Shown: positions 37,481 to 46,427, numbered from the stretch's first letter. The stretch is 64,000 bases of DNA from Paraburkholderia domus (GCF_905220705.1 NZ_CAJNAT010000007.1:1-64000), one strand, 5' to 3'. Program-made: numbers and translations. The notes: generated by a model not told the origin, from the letters alone.

Positions 37481-38182
37481 CTACGGCGCCGGTGCTGTCG
37501 CGCTCAGCGTCCATTGCGCGACCAGTTCCGGCAACTGCTGCATGTCGTCGAATACGGTACGCGCGCCCGCTGCATGCAATGCGTCGATCTGCGCGTCGCT
37601 CGCATGACCGCCGCCGATAAAACCCAGCACCGTCATGCCCGCCGCGGTCGCTGCCGTCACGCCCGTCACGCTGTCTTCCACCACGAGGCAGGCGGACGGC
37701 GCGAGGCCGACACCGAGCGCTGCGGCAAGATAGACATCGGGTGCGGGCTTCGGGTTCGGCACCGCATCGGCACAAAAGAGCCGATCGCCGAAGAACCTCA
37801 CGAGGCCCGTGCGCGCCAGTACGTTCTCGACATACGGCCGGAAGCTGTTGCTCGCGCACGCTTTGGTGAGCGGTACCTGCGCGAGCGCGGCTTCGATTCC
37901 AACGACTGTGGGCGCCTGCATCGCCGCCGCTTCGACCGCGCGGCGTATCGCATCGATATCTTCGGCGCTGAGCCTTCTGCCAAGTTGCGCCGCCGTGCCC
38001 TCCAACACCTTTTCGATGCGCAAGCCGAGCAGCGGCAGCACCACCGGTTCGACATCGGCATCGGGCCAGCGCGTTTCGAGTTCATGCACCAGCATGCGCG
38101 CCGCCACGGCTTCGCTGTCGATCAGCACGCCGTCGCAATCGCAGATCAGAGCGAAATTACTCGCCGTCGTGACTGCCGTCAT
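37481..38182 (-). CDS. HAD-superfamily sugar phosphatase-like hydrolase
   Basis: 233 residues. HAD motifs are complete: nucleophile and acid/base in LICDCDGVLIDSE, motif II serine in KACASNSF, motif III lysine in PNPKPAPDVYL, and motif IV CLVVEDSVTGVTAA. The cap is the small helical type of beta-phosphoglucomutase and sugar-phosphate phosphatases. Its ATG overlaps the smoG stop (ATGA), so it is tightly coupled to the transport genes. It may dephosphorylate a toxic or dead-end sugar (polyol) phosphate; the substrate is unknown. Confidence 0.88.
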   Translation of the reverse strand: MTAVTTASNFALICDCDGVLIDSEAVAARMLVHELETRWPDADVEPVVLPLLGLRIEKVLEGTAAQLGRRLSAEDIDAIRRAVEAAAMQAPTVVGIEAALAQVPLTKACASNSFRPYVENVLARTGLVRFFGDRLFCADAVPNPKPAPDVYLAAALGVGLAPSACLVVEDSVTGVTAATAAGMTVLGFIGGGHASDAQIDALHAAGARTVFDDMQQLPELVAQWTLSATAPAP

Positions 38183-39054
38183 TTGACCGCCCCGAACGTC
38201 AGCCCGCGCACCAGTTGCTTCTGCGACAGCCAGCCGACGATCAGGATCGGCGCGACCGCGAGCAGCGAAGCAGCGGAGAGCTTGGCCCAGAACAAGCCTT
38301 CAGGACTCGAATACGACGCGATGAACACGGTCAGCGGCGCAGCGTTCGAACTCGACAGGTTGATGCTCCAGAACGCTTCGTTCCACGACAGGATCACCAG
38401 CAGCAGCGCGGTGGAGGCGAGCCCCGGCAGCGACATCGGCATCAGCAGGTAGACGATTTCCTGCCACGTCGCCGCGCCGTCGATCCGCCCCGCTTCGAGA
38501 ATGTCGCGCGGAATTTCCGCGAAGTACGTGAACGACATCCACACTGCAATCGGCAGGTTGATCAGCGTATAGACGATCACCAGACCCGATACCGTATCGA
38601 GCAGGCCACTGTTTTTCCACAGCAGATAGATCGGCACCAGCACGCCGACCGACGGCATCATCTTGGTCGACAGCATCCACAGCAGCACCTTCTGCGTGCG
38701 TCGCGTCGGAAAGAAAGCCATCGCGTACGCGGCCGGCACGGCGAGAATCAGGCACAGCACCGTGACGCCCGCCGAGATCAGGATTGAATTCCACGCGAAC
38801 GAAAAGTAGTTGCTGCGCGCGAACACCTCGCGGAAGCTATCGAGCGTCGGGATGAAAAACAGCGACGACGAATACGCCTGCTGCTCCGTCTTGAACGCGG
38901 TGATCGTCATCCAGAAGATCGGAAAGAACAGCAGCAGCGCGACCAGCCAGGCGATCACGCCGGGAATGCCGCGGCGAATCGCGTCGAACGGCGACTTGGT
39001 CGGCACGCTCATGGACGTCGTGGTGGACGCCGGTGTAGAGGCAACGTGGCTCAT
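38179..39054 (-). CDS. smoG: Polyol ABC transporter permease (MalG type)
   Basis: 291 residues with six hydrophobic segments. The EAA loop with DILEAGRIDGAATWQEIVYL marks the cytoplasmic contact with the ATPase. The N-terminal tail (about 1-30) is Ser/Thr-rich and cytoplasmic. It overlaps smoF at its start and the HAD gene at its stop, each by 4 bp, so all three are translationally coupled. With SmoF it forms the heterodimeric channel for the sorbitol/mannitol-type importer. Confidence 0.93.
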   Translation of the reverse strand: MSHVASTPASTTTSMSVPTKSPFDAIRRGIPGVIAWLVALLLFFPIFWMTITAFKTEQQAYSSSLFFIPTLDSFREVFARSNYFSFAWNSILISAGVTVLCLILAVPAAYAMAFFPTRRTQKVLLWMLSTKMMPSVGVLVPIYLLWKNSGLLDTVSGLVIVYTLINLPIAVWMSFTYFAEIPRDILEAGRIDGAATWQEIVYLLMPMSLPGLASTALLLVILSWNEAFWSINLSSSNAAPLTVFIASYSSPEGLFWAKLSAASLLAVAPILIVGWLSQKQLVRGLTFGAVK

Positions 39055-39986
39055 TTTTCGTACTCCCCCTTCAGGTTCTTCGCGAGCATCCGCACAAGGA
39101 AGAACGACACGATGTTAGCCAGCACGACAGCCAGAATGCCGCCTGCCGAAGCGAGACCGACGTCGAACTGTTGCAGGCCCAGCGAATAGATCAGGTACGA
39201 CAGATTGGTGGTCGCAGTGCCCGGACCGCCGCCCGTGGTCGTATAGATTTCGGCGAAGATCGACAGCAGGAAAATCGTCTCCATCATCACCACCACCGCG
39301 ATCGCCCGTTTCAGGTGAGGCAGCGTGATGTAGAAGAACATGGAGAACGGACCCGCACCGTCGATGCGCGCCGCTTCCTTCTGCTCCTGATCGAGCGACT
39401 GGATCGCGGTAAACAGAATCAGGAACGCGAACGGCAGCCACTGCCACGCGACGATCATGATCACCGCCGTCAGCGGATAGTCGGCGAACCAGTCGATCGG
39501 CTGCATGCCGATCGCGCGCATGCCTTGTGCGATCAGGCCGTACACCGGGTGCAGGATCATGTTCTTCCAGATCAGCGCACTCACTGTCGGCATCACGAAG
39601 AACGGTGCGATCGCCAACAGGCGCGCAATGCCCTGACCGTAGAACTTTCGATCGAACAGGATCGCCATCAGCACGCCGCCGACCACCGTGATCACCAGCA
39701 CCGAGATGATCAGTTCGAGCGTGTGCCCGATCGACGGTCCGAACGACGGATCGGTGGCGAGATATTTGTAGTTGTCGAATCCGGCGAAGCCCTTGAGATC
39801 CGGATTCAGCAGGTTGTAGCGCGAGAACGAAAACCAGATCGTCATCGCCAGCGGAATGGCCATCCACAGTACGAGTACCGCGACCGAGGGCGACACCAGC
39901 CAGCGGGCGGAATTGGCTTTGCGGATTTCGCGTTCTTTTTCTGTCTGGGGATGGGCATGCATGAGAGGTAGGCGCAGAGGACGCAT
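39051..39986 (-). CDS. smoF: Polyol ABC transporter permease (MalF type)
   Basis: 311 residues from the ATG at 39986, preceded by ACAGGTGG; an ATG at 39962 is an alternative and the frame runs further upstream without support. Six membrane segments are visible, with the EAA motif EQKEAARIDGAGPFSMFFYI near residue 205 and TTTGGGPGTATTNLSYLIY after it. It is the partner of SmoG. The gap to smoE is about 210 bp, longer than others in the operon. Confidence 0.92.
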   Translation of the reverse strand: MRPLRLPLMHAHPQTEKEREIRKANSARWLVSPSVAVLVLWMAIPLAMTIWFSFSRYNLLNPDLKGFAGFDNYKYLATDPSFGPSIGHTLELIISVLVITVVGGVLMAILFDRKFYGQGIARLLAIAPFFVMPTVSALIWKNMILHPVYGLIAQGMRAIGMQPIDWFADYPLTAVIMIVAWQWLPFAFLILFTAIQSLDQEQKEAARIDGAGPFSMFFYITLPHLKRAIAVVVMMETIFLLSIFAEIYTTTGGGPGTATTNLSYLIYSLGLQQFDVGLASAGGILAVVLANIVSFFLVRMLAKNLKGEYEK

Positions 39987-40194
39987 GATTGACCACCTGT
40001 TCGGTAATGCGCGGGCTGTCCGAGGACGACACCGTTTTAGCCGCATCACTCACCGCGACGCCTGCGGTGTCGCAGCGCGTCATTAGCAAATGCGTGGCAA
40101 ATAAGTGTCGAGGACGGCCCGCTGTGCTGCGTGAGCCGGCTGACGGGCGTCAGCCGGCGCGTTTCACGTTACGTTGCAGCGCTCGCGGGTCGGC

Positions 40195-41517
40195 TTACTT
40201 CTGATAACCGGCCTGTTGCACAGCGCGGTTCGCCGTTGCCTGCCCGGCTGCCAGCGCCTGATCGATCGTCATCTGACCGGCAACCGCGCCGGAGATGCTC
40301 TGACCGACCACCGTGCCGAACGACTGGAACTCGGGGATGCCGACGAACTGCACACCGGTGTACGGCACCGGCTTCAGCGTCGGGTGATCCGGATCCGCCG
40401 TTTCAATTGCCTTCAGCACGAAGTCGCCAAACGGTGCAGCCTGCTTGTATTCGGGGCGCGCGTAAGTCGATTGACGCGTTCCCGGCGGCACCGAGGCCCA
40501 GCCTTCATCCTTCGCGACCAGTTCGATGTACTGCTTCGACGTGGCCCACGCGATGAACTTCTTCGCCGCGTCAGCCTGCTTCGACGACTTCGGAATGGCC
40601 AGCGCCCAGGCCCACAGCCAGTGCGAACCCTTCGGCGTGACAGCGATCGGCGCCGCAGCAAAGCCCACCTTGTCGGCGATTTGCGACTGCTGCTTGTTGT
40701 AGAGCATGCCGGCGGCCACCGTCGCGTCGATCCACATCGCGCATTTGCCCGAGGACATCAGCGTGAGGTTTTCGTTGAAGCCGTTCGAGCTCGCTCCCGG
40801 AGGGCCGTCCTTCTTCAATAGATCGACGTAGAACGTAATGGCCTTTTTCCATTCCGGCGAGGTCAGTTGCGCTTGCCACTTTTCGTCGAACCAGCGGCCG
40901 CCGAAGGTGTTCACCACCGTCGTCGCGTACGCCATGTTTTCGCCCCAGCCGGCTTTGCCGCGCAGGCAGATGCCGTACATGCCGTTCGCTTTGTCCGTGA
41001 GCTTGTCCGCGAATTGCGCGATCTGGTCGTAAGTCGGTTGATCGGGCATTTTCAGGCCCTTGGCCGCGAACAGATCCTTGCGGTAATACGTCATCGAGCT
41101 TTCGACGTAGAACGGCAGCGCGTACAACTGGCCGCCGCTCGAGAGACCGTCGCGGGCCGTCTTCACGACGTCGTTCAGATCGTAATCAGCAGGCAGGCCG
41201 GTGAGCGGCGTGAGCCAGCCGCGCTTGCCCCATTGCGGTGTTTCGTACGCGCCGATCGTCATCACATCGAACTGGCCGCTGCCGGTCGTGATATCGGTGG
41301 TGGCGCGCTGACGCAGCACGTTTTCTTCGAGAATCACCCAGTTGAGCTTGATATCCGGATTTGCCTGCTCGAAAGCGGGCGAGAGCTTCTTCAGCTCGAT
41401 CATGTCCGGATTGTTCAACGTGGCGATGGTCACCGTGGCCGCCTGCGCGTGCAACGCAAAGCATGCAAGCGCGCCGGCACTGAGCGCCTTCAGCGCAGAT
41501 TGAGTAACGGGTTTCAT
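40195..41517 (-). CDS. smoE: Polyol ABC transporter substrate-binding protein
   Basis: 440 residues from the ATG at 41517, which follows AAGGAGAC. A signal peptide ends near residue 26 (LHAQAATV). The extracellular solute-binding family 1 fold shows TVTIATLNNPDMIELKKLSP, FDVMTIGAYETPQWG, SSMTYYRKDLF and GSHWLWAWALAIPKSSKQ. It closely fits the sorbitol/mannitol binding proteins SmoE/MtlE. Delivery of a hexitol to the SmoFGK complex is inferred. It follows smoS by 97 bp. Confidence 0.92.
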   Translation of the reverse strand: MKPVTQSALKALSAGALACFALHAQAATVTIATLNNPDMIELKKLSPAFEQANPDIKLNWVILEENVLRQRATTDITTGSGQFDVMTIGAYETPQWGKRGWLTPLTGLPADYDLNDVVKTARDGLSSGGQLYALPFYVESSMTYYRKDLFAAKGLKMPDQPTYDQIAQFADKLTDKANGMYGICLRGKAGWGENMAYATTVVNTFGGRWFDEKWQAQLTSPEWKKAITFYVDLLKKDGPPGASSNGFNENLTLMSSGKCAMWIDATVAAGMLYNKQQSQIADKVGFAAAPIAVTPKGSHWLWAWALAIPKSSKQADAAKKFIAWATSKQYIELVAKDEGWASVPPGTRQSTYARPEYKQAAPFGDFVLKAIETADPDHPTLKPVPYTGVQFVGIPEFQSFGTVVGQSISGAVAGQMTIDQALAAGQATANRAVQQAGYQK

Positions 41518-41614
41518 GTGTTGTCTCCTTTCTCGTACGTTATGTAGTGCTGCGTTTGTTCTACGAAAATGACGAAGGGTGAAGCAGGTCCGGCCCATCT
41601 ACACTGCTATCCGC

Positions 41615-42397
41615 TCAGCTCATCCAGTTCCCGCCGTCGACGTTCAGGGTTTGCGCGGTGATGTAGTCTGCATCCGCCGACGCGAGGAACAGGGCGGCGC
41701 CGGTCAGATCGTCCGGCACACCCATACGGCCAAGCGGCACCGCTTCACCGACCAGGCGCTTCTTCTCGCCGAGCGGCCGGTTTTCATAGCGGGCGAACAG
41801 CGCGTCGACTTCATTCCACATCGGCGTATCGACGACGCCCGGCGCGATGCCGTTCACATTGATCTTGTGCGGCGCGAGAGCAAGCGCCGCGGATTGCGTA
41901 TAGCTGAGCACGGCGGCTTTGGTTGCGCAGTAGTGCGACACCAGCGCCTCACCACGCCGCCCGGCTTGCGACGACATATTGATGATCTTGCCGCCGCGGC
42001 CCTGCTCGACCATTTTCCGGGCGACGCTTTGCATCAGGAAGAACATGCCCTTCACGTTGACCGCGAAGAGGCGGTCGAACACGTCCCAGGATTCATCGAG
42101 AATCGGGCGCATATCGAACAGCGCCGCGTTGTTGAACAGGATATCGACCTGGCCGAAGCGCTCCACCGTCTTCGCGAGGATGCGTTCGATATCCTCGCGG
42201 CGCGTCACGTCGGCGCTGACACCCAACACACGGTCGCCGTAGGCGGCGCGCAACGAATCGCCGAAACTGTCCGCCGGCTTCACATCGACCAGCACGCAAC
42301 GCGCGCCTTCGTCCAGATAGCGCCGGGCCACGGCTTCACCGATTCCGCTTGCCGCGCCCGTCAGAATGGCCACCTTGTCTTGCAATCGTGCCGCCAC
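41615..42397 (-). CDS. smoS: Sorbitol dehydrogenase (SDR family)
   Basis: 260 residues from a GTG at 42397 with GGAGAC in front; a longer frame to 42460 would cross the operator sites. It oxidises D-sorbitol (and related hexitols) to D-fructose with NAD. The SDR motifs are TGAASGIGEAVARRYLDEG, FNNAALFDM, MSSQAGRRGEALVSHYCATK with the catalytic serine, tyrosine and lysine, and GVVDTPMW. Length and motifs match Rhodobacter SmoS. It heads smoS-EFG-HAD-K and is preceded by a pair of operator-like sites. Confidence 0.92.
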   Translation of the reverse strand: MAARLQDKVAILTGAASGIGEAVARRYLDEGARCVLVDVKPADSFGDSLRAAYGDRVLGVSADVTRREDIERILAKTVERFGQVDILFNNAALFDMRPILDESWDVFDRLFAVNVKGMFFLMQSVARKMVEQGRGGKIINMSSQAGRRGEALVSHYCATKAAVLSYTQSAALALAPHKINVNGIAPGVVDTPMWNEVDALFARYENRPLGEKKRLVGEAVPLGRMGVPDDLTGAALFLASADADYITAQTLNVDGGNWMS

Positions 42398-42435
42398 TGC
42401 TTGTCTCCGGTTCGTTTCGCTTCTCGAAGCGCGGT

Positions 42436-42466
42436 GAGCGAACGCTCGTTGCGCGAACAATTGCTC
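42436..42466. promoter_or_regulatory. Paired operator candidate upstream of smoS
   Basis: The perfect palindrome GAGCGAACGCTC (42436-42447) and GAACAATTGCTC (42455-42466) lie 19 bp apart, start to start, beginning 38 bp upstream of the smoS GTG. Geometry and core GAnC...nGCTC match the pair before dalD. Confidence 0.65.
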
Positions 42467-42642
42467 TGTTTGTGATCGAATGATCGGATACGGACCGGGT
42501 CATGTCAAGGCGCTCGACCAGATTTCGATGGTGCAGCGCGGCAGGACCACCACGCACCCTCTTACGGTCTCGTTTGACGCTAATACGAGAAATCGAAGGC
42601 AGCCAAGCTACTTTCTGCATAAGTCGCTGACAAGAATTTTGG

Positions 42643-42660
42643 ATACGTTATATCATTTCG
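42643..42660. promoter_or_regulatory. Possible Zur/metal-regulator box
   Basis: ATACGTTATATCATTTCG; the reverse strand begins CGAAATGATATAACG, resembling the GAAATGTTATA half-site of proteobacterial Zur boxes. It lies about 150 bp before the metal-binding protein gene. Only one half fits well. Confidence 0.35.
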
Positions 42661-42807
42661 AACTCGCTCAGCTTTGGGCCGGCGAGCTGCGCGCAGCACC
42701 GCCGGTGCGCAGGGATGAACAGATGCACGAACGCCTCGCATGACCACCAAAGCGCGCCGCTCCTAAGGTTTGTAGTGCATTCAACTCTCACGCAGCAGGG
42801 AACAACG

Positions 42808-43779
42808 ATGAAGAAATTCGGCTCGATGTTGAACGGGGCGCGCCGTGCGCTGAAGCTGTCGAAGACCGTGGCCATGGGCGCGGCGGCCGCTGGTGCTTTC
42901 GCGCTCAGCCATAGCGCCGCGTATGCCGCAGATGCGAAAATCCCGGTGGTGGCAGCGGAAAACTTTTACGGTGACGTCGTGCAGCAACTGGGCGGCGACC
43001 GCGTCGACGTGACGAGCATCCTCAGCAATCCGGATCAGGATCCGCACCTGTTCGAAGCCAGCCCGAAGACGGCGCGCGCCTTGCAGCATGCGAGCCTTGT
43101 GGTCTACAACGGCGCCGACTACGATCCGTGGATGGCGAAACTGCTGGCCGCTTCGAAGAGCACGAAGCGCACCACGATCGTCGCCGCGGACCTCGTCGGC
43201 AAGAAGGGCGGCGATAATCCCCACCTCTGGTATGACCCGCAAACCATGCCGAAAGTGGCGCGCGCGGTGAGCGAGGCGCTCGTCGCGGCTGACCCGGCGC
43301 ACAAGTCGGCGTACGATGCGAACCTCGCGAAGTTTCTCGATTCGCTGAAACCCATCGACGCCAAAGTCGCCGATCTGCACGGCCGTTACGCCGGCGTGCC
43401 GGTGACGGCGACCGAACCGGTGTTCGGTTATATGTCGGACGCGGTCGGCCTCTCGATGCGCAATCTGCGCTTCCAGTTGGCGACGATGAACGACACTGAA
43501 GCAAGCGCGGCCGATATCGCCGCGTTCGAACGCGATCTGCGCGACAGGCGCGTTCGCGTTCTGATCTATAACAGCCAGGCAACCGAGGCCCTGACCAAAC
43601 GCATGTTGAAGCTCGCGCAGCAATCGAAGGTGCCGACCATGAGCGTCACCGAAACCGAACCGGCCGGCAAGACCTATCAGACGTGGATGCTGACGCAGCT
43701 CGACGCGCTGGGCACGGCGCTGGCCTCGGGCGATGCGGGCACGGCGGGGGCAACAAGCGCCAAAGGAAAAACCCCATGA
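42808..43779 (+). CDS. Metal ABC transporter substrate-binding protein (ZnuA/cluster A-I)
   Basis: 323 residues from the ATG at 42808; the signal peptide ends near residue 38 (AAYAAD). Cluster A-I binding proteins hold Zn or Mn with four side chains: here H in QDPHLFEASP, H in DNPHLWYDP, a glutamate in TEPVFGYM and a late acid. E. coli ZnuA has histidine at the third place and a His-rich loop; both are missing, so Mn or another metal is possible. Its stop overlaps the ATPase start (ATGA). First gene of a three-gene importer. Confidence 0.88.
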   Translation: MKKFGSMLNGARRALKLSKTVAMGAAAAGAFALSHSAAYAADAKIPVVAAENFYGDVVQQLGGDRVDVTSILSNPDQDPHLFEASPKTARALQHASLVVYNGADYDPWMAKLLAASKSTKRTTIVAADLVGKKGGDNPHLWYDPQTMPKVARAVSEALVAADPAHKSAYDANLAKFLDSLKPIDAKVADLHGRYAGVPVTATEPVFGYMSDAVGLSMRNLRFQLATMNDTEASAADIAAFERDLRDRRVRVLIYNSQATEALTKRMLKLAQQSKVPTMSVTETEPAGKTYQTWMLTQLDALGTALASGDAGTAGATSAKGKTP

Positions 43780-44741
43780 ACGTGACTGGCCGCAGCACGC
43801 CAGCTGATGCATTAACCAACCCATCCAACCGCGGACGCAGCCGCGCGCCCGTGCTCGAACTCGATCGCGTGACGCTCGAACTCGGCGGCCGCACGATTTT
43901 GCGCGACACCGGCTTCGTGGTGAACCAGGGCGAATTCATCGGCGTGCTCGGGCCGAACGGCGCGGGCAAAACCACGCTGATGCGCGCCGTGCTTGGTCTC
44001 GTGCCGGCCGCGAGCGGCGCGATCCGTGTGCTGGGGCAGCCGGTCGAGCGCGGCAACGCGTCGATCGGATATATGCCGCAGACGCGCAGTGCGCTGGCCG
44101 GGCGCCGCGTACGCGGCCGCGATTTCGTCGCGATGGCCGCCGATGGCCACCGCTGGGGCCTGCCCCATGCGGACAGCAAGACCCGCGCGGACGTCGAGCG
44201 GGTGCTGGATCTGGTGGGCGGCCGCAAGCTGGCCGAACGGCCGTTATCGGAACTGTCGGGCGGTGAGCGTCAGCGGTTGCTGCTCGCCCAATGCCTGCTC
44301 GGCAATCCCAAGCTGCTGTTACTCGATGAACCGTTGATCAGCCTCGATCCGCATCATCAGAAGACCGTGGTGGAACTGGTGCGGCGCGTGCAGCAGGAAC
44401 TCGGCATTGCCGTGCTGTTTTCGGCGCATGAGCTGAACCCGCTTCTGCACGCGCTCGACCGCGTGCTGTATCTCGGCAGCGGCGTCGCCGCGCTCGGCAC
44501 CGTCGATGAAGTCATTACGCGGCCGGTGCTGTCGCGGCTCTATGGCTCGCCGATCGACGTGATGCGCGTGAACGGCCGCATCTTCGTGATGTCGGGCGAC
44601 GTCGAAGTCGAAAAACACGATCACGAGCACGAACACGACGAGAACGGCGGTCATAGCCACTCGCATTCGCACGACCACGGTGGCGCACACGGCCACTCAC
44701 ACCAGCACGACTCACGCGACGGACACACGCACGATGTTTGA
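43776..44741 (+). CDS. Metal ABC transporter ATPase with His-rich tail
   Basis: 321 residues from the ATG at 43776. The ABC domain has Walker A GVLGPNGAGKTTLMRAVLG, signature LSGGERQRLLLAQCLL, Walker B KLLLLDEPLISLD and switch histidine in LFSAHELN. The family normally ends near residue 260. Here a tail from about 280 to 321 holds 15 histidines with Asp/Glu/Ser/Gly (HEHEHDENGG, HSHSHSHDHGG), a likely metal-buffering or metal-sensing segment. The downstream permease starts inside its last codons. About 25 extra N-terminal residues are polar. Confidence 0.9.
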   Translation: MNVTGRSTPADALTNPSNRGRSRAPVLELDRVTLELGGRTILRDTGFVVNQGEFIGVLGPNGAGKTTLMRAVLGLVPAASGAIRVLGQPVERGNASIGYMPQTRSALAGRRVRGRDFVAMAADGHRWGLPHADSKTRADVERVLDLVGGRKLAERPLSELSGGERQRLLLAQCLLGNPKLLLLDEPLISLDPHHQKTVVELVRRVQQELGIAVLFSAHELNPLLHALDRVLYLGSGVAALGTVDEVITRPVLSRLYGSPIDVMRVNGRIFVMSGDVEVEKHDHEHEHDENGGHSHSHSHDHGGAHGHSHQHDSRDGHTHDV

Positions 44742-45516
44742 ATACGATTTCATGGTGAACGCGTTCGCGGCGTCGGGGATCGTCGCGGTGCTGGCAGGCG
44801 TGGTGGGCTATTTTCTGGTGATGCGCGGGCAGACCTTCGCGGGCCACGCGCTCTCGCATGTCGGCTTCACCGGCGCGACCGGCGCGGTACTGATCGGCAT
44901 CTCGCCGATCTGGGGGATGATCGGCTTCACCCTGGTAGCGGGCGTCGGCATGGGCGCGCTCGGCGAGCGGCTCGCCGGACGCGATGTAGCGATCGGCGTG
45001 ATCCTGTCGCTGTCGCTCGGCTTTGGCTTGCTGTTCCTGCACTTCTTCACCGCCTACGCGACGCAGGTGACTGCGCTGCTGTTCGGCAACGTGCTCGGCG
45101 TGAATGCGTCGACGCTCGGCGTGCTGGCGGCGTTAGGCGTCGTCAGTTTGCTGGCGCTCGCGGCGATCATGCGGCCGTTGCTGTTTGCTTCGTTGCAGCC
45201 CGAATTGGCCGAAGCCAAGGGCGTGTCGTTGCGGCTGGTGTCGGTACTGTTTCTGGCGATTGCCGCACTGGCGGTGGCAGCGTGTACGCAGATCGTCGGC
45301 GTGCTGCTGGTGTTCACGCTGATGGTCGGGCCGGCGGCCGCTGCGCAGAACATGACGACGCGGCTCTCGACCGGTCTCGTTCTCGCGGCCATGTTCGCGC
45401 TGATACAGGCCTGGCTGGGTCTGACGCTGGCGTTCTATACCGACTGGCCGACGAGCTTCTGGATCACCGTGCTGTCGGCTGTCGTATATGGCGGGAGCTT
45501 GTTGAAGCGTCGTTGA
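44734..45516 (+). CDS. Metal ABC transporter permease (ZnuB type)
   Basis: 260 residues from the ATG at 44734, overlapping the ATPase gene by 8 bp; an upstream start at 44680 would encode a Thr/His-rich lead from the ATPase tail read in another frame. Seven to eight membrane helices are visible, with family parts GYFLVMRGQTFAGHALSHVGF, GVILSLSLGFGLLFLHFF and LVFTLMVGPAAAAQ. It forms the inner-membrane channel as a dimer. Zn or Mn import is inferred. The gene converges on fghA with 59 bp between, containing a GGCGGCA/TGCCGCC dyad (45526-45549). Confidence 0.9.
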   Translation: MFEYDFMVNAFAASGIVAVLAGVVGYFLVMRGQTFAGHALSHVGFTGATGAVLIGISPIWGMIGFTLVAGVGMGALGERLAGRDVAIGVILSLSLGFGLLFLHFFTAYATQVTALLFGNVLGVNASTLGVLAALGVVSLLALAAIMRPLLFASLQPELAEAKGVSLRLVSVLFLAIAALAVAACTQIVGVLLVFTLMVGPAAAAQNMTTRLSTGLVLAAMFALIQAWLGLTLAFYTDWPTSFWITVLSAVVYGGSLLKRR

Positions 45517-45575
45517 GCGGCGCTTGGCGGCAGCACACTGCGTGCCGCCGCCATCCACCATCGCCCTGCCGAATT

Positions 45576-46427
45576 TCAGCCGAGCAACACCTGCGCGTGA
45601 TGCGCGAGATGATCCTCGATGAAAGTCGAGATGAAGTAATACCCGTGGTCGTAGCCTGCATGACGACGCAACGTCAGCGGCTGTCCCGCGGCCTTGCAGG
45701 CCGCTTCGAACACATCCGGGTTCAACTGCTCGGCGAGGAACTGATCCGCCAGCCCCTGATCGACCAGAATCCCTTGCGCGAACTTACGCGACGCGTGGGC
45801 GACCAGTTCGCTCGAGTCATACTGCCTCCACGCTTCGCGGTCTTCGCCCAGATACCCGCTGAACGCCTTCACGCCCCACGGGCACTGTGAAGGCGCGGCG
45901 ATCGGCGCGAACGCCGACACCGACCGATAGATCTCCGGGTTGCGCAGCGCCAGCATCAACGCGCCGTGCCCCCCCATCGAATGCCCGAAGATGCCCAGAC
46001 GTGCACCGTCCACCGGCAGATTCGCGAGCACCGTTTCGCGCAGTTCATCGCGCACATACGAGTACATCCGATAGTGCTTCGCCCATGGCTGCTGCGTCGC
46101 GTTGATGTAAAAGCCCGCGCCCACACCGAAGTCCCACGCCGCGCTTTCGCCCTGCACGCCCGCACCGCGCGGGCTGGTATCCGGCGCGATCAGGGCGATG
46201 CCGTGCTGGGCCGCGAAGCGCTGCGCACCCGCCTTGACTGGAAAAGTTTCTTCAGTGCAGGTCAGGCCCGCAAGATAGAACAGCGCGGGCACATTCGCGT
46301 TAGCCTGCAAGGCCTGCGGCGGCAGATAAATCGAGAAGCGCATCGGCAGACCGATGGTCTGCGAGTCATGCCGGTAAATCCGCTGCTCGCCGCCATGACA
46401 GGCATGTGACGACAATAGTTCAAGCAT
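45576..46427 (-). CDS. fghA: S-formylglutathione hydrolase
   Basis: 283 residues. This serine hydrolase of the esterase D family releases formate and glutathione from S-formylglutathione, the second step of glutathione-dependent formaldehyde detoxification. The nucleophile is in IFGHSMGGHGALMLALR, the oxyanion region is FYLAGLTCTEETF, and the catalytic histidine is in RHAGYDHGYYFI. It lies 68 bp downstream of frmA on the same strand, and the two form one functional unit. Confidence 0.95.
   Translation of the reverse strand: MLELLSSHACHGGEQRIYRHDSQTIGLPMRFSIYLPPQALQANANVPALFYLAGLTCTEETFPVKAGAQRFAAQHGIALIAPDTSPRGAGVQGESAAWDFGVGAGFYINATQQPWAKHYRMYSYVRDELRETVLANLPVDGARLGIFGHSMGGHGALMLALRNPEIYRSVSAFAPIAAPSQCPWGVKAFSGYLGEDREAWRQYDSSELVAHASRKFAQGILVDQGLADQFLAEQLNPDVFEAACKAAGQPLTLRRHAGYDHGYYFISTFIEDHLAHHAQVLLG

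Larger units (their letters stand above)
42398..42807. other. Divergent regulatory region between smoS and metal ABC operon
   Basis: 410 bp between divergent genes. It holds the paired sites at 42436-42466 near smoS and a Zur-like AT-rich half-palindrome at 42643-42660 on the metal-transport side. An open frame at 42480-42743 is composition-driven and not accepted. Confidence 0.6.

Noticed and set aside
42480..42743. Small 87-codon frame between smoS and the metal importer
   Set aside because: No ribosome site, no family resemblance, and it crosses putative regulatory sequence.
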